64,000 nucleotides of DNA from Pseudomonas fluorescens (lineage in GTDB: Bacteria > Pseudomonadota > Gammaproteobacteria > Pseudomonadales > Pseudomonadaceae), in assembly GCF_902497785.1 (NCBI RefSeq), contig NZ_CABVHK010000021.1:62001-126000 (forward strand), given 5' to 3'. Of this stretch, positions 60,801-64,000 are shown one piece after another (position 1 is the first letter of the stretch; each line of letters begins with the position of its first letter). The notes beneath the pieces are model-generated. The model had not been told where the DNA came from and did no database searches. It worked only from the letters and a program-made list of their open reading frames with translations. A program made the translations under genes and the position numbers.

Positions 60801-63800
60801 TGGAATCGCGGCTGTCGAACCCTGCTGCCAACGCCAGGCTGCGCACGGTCTGGTACTGGAACAGGTCGCGCGGGCTGAGGCGGATACCGGCCTGACGGGC
60901 GCGGCTGACCACCTGAATGGAGATGATCGAGTCGCCACCCAGCTCGAAGAAGTTGTCTTCAAGGCCCACGCGTTGCAGGCCCAACACGTCCTGCCAGATC
61001 TGCGCCAGCGCCGTCTGCATGGCATCTTGCGGTGCGACGAACGCTTGTTGCGGCACTGCGTCCGGTGGCGGCAAGGCCTTGCGGTCGAGCTTGCCGTTGG
61101 CGGTCACCGGCAACGCTTCCAGGGGCATCATGTAAGTCGGCACCATGTATTCCGGCAAGCTGCCAAGCAGCCAGGCCTTGAGGGTTTCCGGCCACTGCGG
61201 CTCGACTTTATTCAGCACCAGATACGCCACCAGATGCTTGCCGCCCTGCACCAGCACCACCGCCTCGCGCACCAGCGAATGCTGCATCAGCCGGGTTTCG
61301 ATTTCCCCCAACTCGATGCGCAAGCCACGCAGCTTGACTTGATGGTCGAGGCGGCCGAGGTATTCGATCACCCCGTCGGCACGCTGGCGCACGCGGTCGC
61401 CCGTGCGGTACAGGCGCGCGCCGTCATGGAACGGGCACGGCACAAACCGTTCGGCCGTCAGCCCCGGACGTCGATGATAGCTGCGCGCCAGACCGGCCCC
61501 GCCCAGGTACAACTCCCCCGCCACGCCTGCCGGCACCGGCAACAACTGCGCGTCCAGCACGTGGGTGCGCAGGTTGGCAATCGGCCGGCCGATGGGCACG
61601 CTGTCGGCGCCTTCGTCGACGCAGGTCCAATGGGTCACGTCGATGGCCGCTTCAGTCGGCCCGTACAAGTTGAACAATCCGGCGTTCGGCAGTTTGCCGA
61701 ACACCTGAAGCTGGGCATCCAGCCGCAAGGCTTCGCCGCTGCAAGCGATGCGCTTGAGACCGGTGCAGGATTCAACGCCCGGCTCGTGGATAAACGCCTG
61801 CAGCATCGATGGCACGAAGTGCAAGGTGCTGATGCCGTACTCGCCGATAAGACTGATCAACCGCGCCGGTTCGCGATGCGCGCCCGGCGGCGCCACCACC
61901 AGACGGGCGCCGGTCATCAACGGCCAGAAAAACTCCCAGACCGACACGTCGAAACTGAACGGAGTTTTCTGCAACACCGAGTCGCTGCCGTCCAGCCCGT
62001 AGGCCTGTTGCATCCAGCATAAGCGGTTGACCAGCGCCGCGTGGCTGTTGCCGGCACCCTTGGGCTTGCCGGTGGAACCGGAGGTGTAAATCACATACGC
62101 GAGGTTCAGCGGGTGAACGCAAACCTGCGGCAGGGTTTCGCTGTAACCGTCCAGCCACCCGTGATCGTGATCCAGCGCGATGACTTTGACGCCCTCCGTT
62201 GGCAACACGCCCAACAAGGCGCTTTGGGTCAGCAACAAGCCAATCGCACTGTCGTCGACCATGTAGGCCAGACGCTCCGCCGGGTACTCCGGATCGAGCG
62301 GCACATAAGCGCCGCCAGCTTTCAGAATGGCCAAAAGACCGATGACCATTTCCAGCGAACGTTCGGCGGCGATCCCCACCAGCACATCCGGGCCGACACC
62401 CTGTTCGCGCAGGTAATGCGCCAGTTGATTGGTGCGAGCATCGAGCTGTGCATAAGTCAGCTGACAATCGCCAAACACCAGTGCCGGCGCTTCGGGCGTG
62501 CGTTGGGCTTGGGCGTGGATCAACTCGTGCAGACATTGCTCGACGGGATAGATTTCGCGGGTGCGGTTCCAGTCATGCACCAACACTTGCTGCTCATCCG
62601 CCGCCAACATCGGCAGCTCGCCGACCCGTTGATTTGAATCGACCACCATCGCCTGCAACAGGCGCGTCCAGTGCTGCGCCATGCGCGCGATGGTCGGTGG
62701 GTCGAACAGGTCGCTGGCGTAGGTCAGCGCGGCGTGCAGCGTGCCGGCCTTTTCGTACGTGTCGAGGGTCAGGTCAAACTGGGTGGTGCGCCCTTCCCGT
62801 TCGATCGCCCCCAACATCAGACCGGAGGCAGTGCTGATGCTGGCCATGTCCGCGACCTGCGGCTGGTGGTTGTACATCACCTGAAACAGCGGCGTGTGGC
62901 TCAGACTGCGCTCCAGTTTCAGCGCTTCAACCAGGCGTTCGAACGGCAAGTCCTGGTGAGCCTGGGCGCCGAGGGCGGTTTCCTTGATCGCGCGCAGCAG
63001 GTCGTCGACGCGGGTCTGGCCATCGAGCTGCGTGCGCAGTACCTGGGTGTTGACGAAGAAGCCGATCAGGCCTTCGATCTCGGCGCGGTTGCGGTTGGCA
63101 ATCGGCACGCCCACACGGATGTCGGTCTGTCCGGTGTAGCGATGCAGCAGTGCATTGAAGGCGCCGAGCAACAGCATGAACAGCGTGATGTTGTGTTTCT
63201 GCGCGGCGGCTCGCAGTTGCTCCGCCAGTTGCGGGTCGACGGCGAATTCGTAGCGGCTGCCGCGATAGCTCGGCATGGCCGGGCGCGAATGGTCGGTCGG
63301 CAATTCCAGCACCGGATGTTCATCGCCGAGTTGCGCCTGCCAGTACTCGAGTTGACGCGCTTGCTCACCCGCCTCCAGCCAGCGGCGTTGCCACAAGGCG
63401 TAGTCGCTGTACTGGATCGGCAACGGCGCGAGTTGCGGCTGCGCGCCTGCCTCGAAGGCGTCGTAGCAACGAATGAACTCGTCGATCAGCACGTTCATCG
63501 ACCAGCCATCGGACACGATGTGGTGCAGGGTCAGCAGCAGGACATGTTCCTGTTCGGCGAGTTTGAGCAAGGTGACGCGCAGCAGCGGGCCAACCGAGAG
63601 ATCGAAAGGCAGCACTGATTGCTGCTCGGCCGCGTGGGCGACAGCGCTTTCATGTTCGGTGGCGGGTAATTCGCTGAAATCCACGTGGTTGATGACCAAC
63701 GGCGCGCTGGCCGGCATTTGCTGCAAGGTGTCGTCGGCCTGACGCTGGAACACCGTGCGCAGGGTTTCGTGGCGTTCGACGAGGCTGGCGAACGCCTGCT

Positions 63801-64000
63801 CCAGTGCAGACAGGCTCAACCGCCCGGTCAGACGTACCGCGCCCGGCAGGTTGTAGGCGCTGCTTTGCGCATCCAGTTGCCAGAGAAACCACATGCGTTG
63901 CTGGGCATACGACAGTGCCTGGCGATCCTCGGCCTCGACGCCGGCAGGGATCGGAAACCGGGCGAAATCAATACCTTCCTTGTGCAACGCCGCGAGGAAC
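54826..64000 (-). CDS. pvdI: Pyoverdine NRPS (C-A-T-E-C-A-T-C), 5' end off the window
   Basis: About 3058 codons visible. The first residues (FLAALHKEGIDFARFPIP) belong to the usual N-terminal helix, so only a few dozen residues are missing. Domain order with rough residue numbers from 63987: C (HHIVSDG, 158), A (YTSGSTGKPKG, 636), T (GGDSIIS, 1018), E (HHLAVDG, 1196), C (SHHILMDG, 1660), A (YTSGSTGRPKG, 2120), T (GGHSLLA, 2519), C (HHIAADDWS, 2715). Codes: D-V-W-H-A-S-L-I-D-K (Ser, made D by the E domain) and D-G-E-D-H-G-T-V-V-K (Lys, as I remember pyoverdine synthetases). The protein ends in a condensation domain that should serve the next one, and HHxxxDD replaces HHxxxDG there. Confidence 0.92.
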   Translation of the reverse strand, partial: FLAALHKEGIDFARFPIPAGVEAEDRQALSYAQQRMWFLWQLDAQSSAYNLPGAVRLTGRLSLSALEQAFASLVERHETLRTVFQRQADDTLQQMPASAPLVINHVDFSELPATEHESAVAHAAEQQSVLPFDLSVGPLLRVTLLKLAEQEHVLLLTLHHIVSDGWSMNVLIDEFIRCYDAFEAGAQPQLAPLPIQYSDYALWQRRWLEAGEQARQLEYWQAQLGDEHPVLELPTDHSRPAMPSYRGSRYEFAVDPQLAEQLRAAAQKHNITLFMLLLGAFNALLHRYTGQTDIRVGVPIANRNRAEIEGLIGFFVNTQVLRTQLDGQTRVDDLLRAIKETALGAQAHQDLPFERLVEALKLERSLSHTPLFQVMYNHQPQVADMASISTASGLMLGAIEREGRTTQFDLTLDTYEKAGTLHAALTYASDLFDPPTIARMAQHWTRLLQAMVVDSNQRVGELPMLAADEQQVLVHDWNRTREIYPVEQCLHELIHAQAQRTPEAPALVFGDCQLTYAQLDARTNQLAHYLREQGVGPDVLVGIAAERSLEMVIGLLAILKAGGAYVPLDPEYPAERLAYMVDDSAIGLLLTQSALLGVLPTEGVKVIALDHDHGWLDGYSETLPQVCVHPLNLAYVIYTSGSTGKPKGAGNSHAALVNRLCWMQQAYGLDGSDSVLQKTPFSFDVSVWEFFWPLMTGARLVVAPPGAHREPARLISLIGEYGISTLHFVPSMLQAFIHEPGVESCTGLKRIACSGEALRLDAQLQVFGKLPNAGLFNLYGPTEAAIDVTHWTCVDEGADSVPIGRPIANLRTHVLDAQLLPVPAGVAGELYLGGAGLARSYHRRPGLTAERFVPCPFHDGARLYRTGDRVRQRADGVIEYLGRLDHQVKLRGLRIELGEIETRLMQHSLVREAVVLVQGGKHLVAYLVLNKVEPQWPETLKAWLLGSLPEYMVPTYMMPLEALPVTANGKLDRKALPPPDAVPQQAFVAPQDAMQTALAQIWQDVLGLQRVGLEDNFFELGGDSIISIQVVSRARQAGIRLSPRDLFQYQTVRSLALAAGFDSRDSIVQGPVSGEVLLTPAQHYFFEQAIAQPHHWNQSLLLTPREALNPQALEAALVALINHHDALRLRFNAGVDGWQQRHGPQVETAGLWQRTAASAHAITALCDEAQRSLDLADGPLLRALLINLDDGTQRLLLAVHHLAVDGVSWRVLLEDLQQAYATLAKGGATALPDKTGAYQRWASHLHAHARTLDQQLPYWQAQHADARDLPCENPQGSLEHRHGHKIESKLDAGLTRQLLQTAPAAYRTQVNDLLLTALARVICRWTGQPSTLIQLEGHGREDLFDDLDLTRTVGWFTSLFPVRLQPHADVANSIKSIKEQLRAVPDKGLGYGLLRYLGDPAGREALRGLPAPRITFNYLGQFDRQFDDDALFVPAAESGGQAQDDDAPLGNWLTLESQVYGGQLSLQWGFSRDMFADATVQLLADAYTDELSALIEHCCATPAGQVTPSDFPLARITQAQLDALPVAAPAIEDMYPLTPMQQGMLFHTLYEPQAEAYINQLRLDIQGLELAAFGRAWQAAISRHDILRSSFHWSGLEAAHQVIHRQIDLQLQVIEAADIDLDALAAEERSRGFELNAAPLFRLMLVRQTGNAWHLIYTSHHILMDGWSNAQLLGEVIQHYAGQTLAKPLGQYRDYLGWIQQQPLAAGEQFWKQALTALETPTLLAQALPNPFEGRGMGEHHLTLESAAMQRLADFTRQQKITLNTLLQGAWGLLLQRYTGQSCVAFGATIAGRSAPLPGIEQQLGLFINTLPIIAAPHSAQPVSQWLNELQALNLSLREFEHVPLYAIQGWAGQPGNALFDSLLVFENFPVAEALKQGAPAGLTFGALRNHEITSYPLTLGIEVGASLRVQFSFDQAMFSAAQIERLGANLLHVLEQFVSQPQQVLGAVSLLDARQQAQVLLGSRPAAPLLGSPLLAHQRFEQQAARTPDAWAVIAGDERLTYAQLNARSNQLAHRLREHGVAPGQRVGLSVRRNAQMIVSLMAILKSGAAYVPLDPDYPAERLADMIEDSAIDLLLAQPDLLADVALPEGLPRLALTAASMAGYSTANPINLAGAEDLAYLIYTSGSTGRPKGVCLTHAALREFCVIAAEYSQLSADDRVLQFATFSFDGFVEQCYPPLCVGAALVLRGDELWDTDTLYRQIIEHGVTLADLPAAYWYLLAQEWAAQPQRDQGRLRQVHVGGEAMSLEGLKLWHAAGLGAVRLLNTYGPTEATVVSSTHLCSLADTQNRIGVPIGRALPGRALYVLDTEGHLLPTGCVGELCIGGDAGIARHYHQRPGLSAERFIADPFSTTPGARLYRSGDLARYREDGALEYLGRIDHQVKIRGFRIELGELEAHLQGLPMINEAAVLVHEGVGGKQLIGYVVPTPSNADSRQLTATVRQALAERLPDYMLPARLVVMNALPLNRNGKLDRAALPAPEVWETVAGTAPQGPLEIELAQIWQQVLQVARVDREHSFFELGGHSLLATQIISQIRQRLGLSVSLRSLFEHPRLEDFAAQVQGLHHDAGVFERPALVADLSGERQPLSFAQQRLWFLWNLEPESSMYNMPGALRLRGDLNLSALEQTFATLVQRHTVLRTTFYEADGQTWQQVHADLPLDFVASDLRHVPAPDLEAAQRAREEAARPFDLRHGPLLRVRLLQVADQEHVLLLTVHHIAADDWSFRILINEFVALYPALNRGGVVQLPHHGVQYADFAKWQRHWLEQGGELQRQLDYWVARLGQPQTVLELPADGDQRPAQAGASQHFTLSATLSQQLRDFAQQRGLSLFMLLLAGFTLVLRQRTEVSRVRIGTDIANRNHIELEQMVGFFVNQLVLQVEVDADQAAGQLLQACRRAVLEASDHQDLPFERLVEALRLPRRAGRSPLFDIKLIYQEGVGRLPSMDGLQVEDFPSGRQAAEIGMVAAFYNEAEHIHLSFETPAGQYLPSTLECLFEQIEAVLHALLRADELTVSDLLDLATDVQRRADVRLNEQRKALLGGAMAIKRRSAIRGTPAAAD

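Overview
The window reads as a chromosomal segment of a fluorescent Pseudomonas, probably of the P. fluorescens group. Three things point there: uniformly GC-rich coding DNA, many Pseudomonas-type REP/REPIN palindromes between genes, and a pyoverdine (pvd) locus whose gene order follows the known cluster (pvdA, fpvI, pvdRT-opmQ, pvdP, pvdM, pvdN, pvdO, pvdE, fpvA, then the peptide synthetases).

Layout. 1-3100: a ferric-citrate-type surface-signalling system (fecA partial, fecR, fecI, all on the minus strand). 3355-6065: an EmrAB-like efflux pair. 6066-10942: ordinary metabolic, stress and regulatory genes (AhpD-like protein, MscS channel with a cNMP-binding domain, YcaC-like hydrolase, pirin, LysR regulator). 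11175-15590: a BvgS/BvgA-like phosphorelay plus a degenerate receiver protein. 15937-32808: pyoverdine precursor synthesis, regulation, recycling, periplasmic maturation and uptake. 32962-37525: an accessory patch (LysR, GFA protein, two GNAT copies of which one is truncated, two low-GC unknown genes, a DUF6124 gene and a stray fpvA 3' end). 37574-38539: an HSL-family esterase. 38814-64000: the pyoverdine peptide NRPS operon on the minus strand, with a stand-alone Fe(II)/2-oxoglutarate hydroxylase.

How the pvd genes work together. PvdA makes N5-hydroxyornithine. The synthetases extend the PvdL-made chromophore precursor (PvdL is not in the window). Adenylation codes I read by hand predict the chain D-Ser, Lys, beta-hydroxy-His (Asp less likely), D-Thr type, Ser, then a hydroxyornithine released by the thioesterase. 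The hydroxylated residue is inferred from a TauD/SyrP-like enzyme next to an NRPS whose N-terminal condensation-like domain lacks the catalytic HHxxxDG motif, as in the interface domains of siderophore beta-hydroxylase pairs. PvdE exports ferribactin to the periplasm, PvdP/M/N/O mature it, PvdRT-OpmQ recycle it and FpvA imports the ferric form. Five exact TAAAT-N16-CGT iron-starvation boxes precede pvdA, pvdR, pvdP, pvdM and pvdE. Fur-like sites precede fpvI and fpvA.

Most striking: three separate lesions in the pyoverdine locus. They are an in-frame ochre codon in opmQ, a 140-bp perfect-arm palindromic element inside the signal-peptide region of pvdO that keeps the frame, and a 5-bp tandem duplication (GGGTA twice) that frameshifts the terminal synthetase. 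A diverged copy of the fpvA 3' end about 2.2 kb downstream of fpvA suggests past allele exchange at the receptor. I saw no rRNA, tRNA, CRISPR, integrase or transposase gene.
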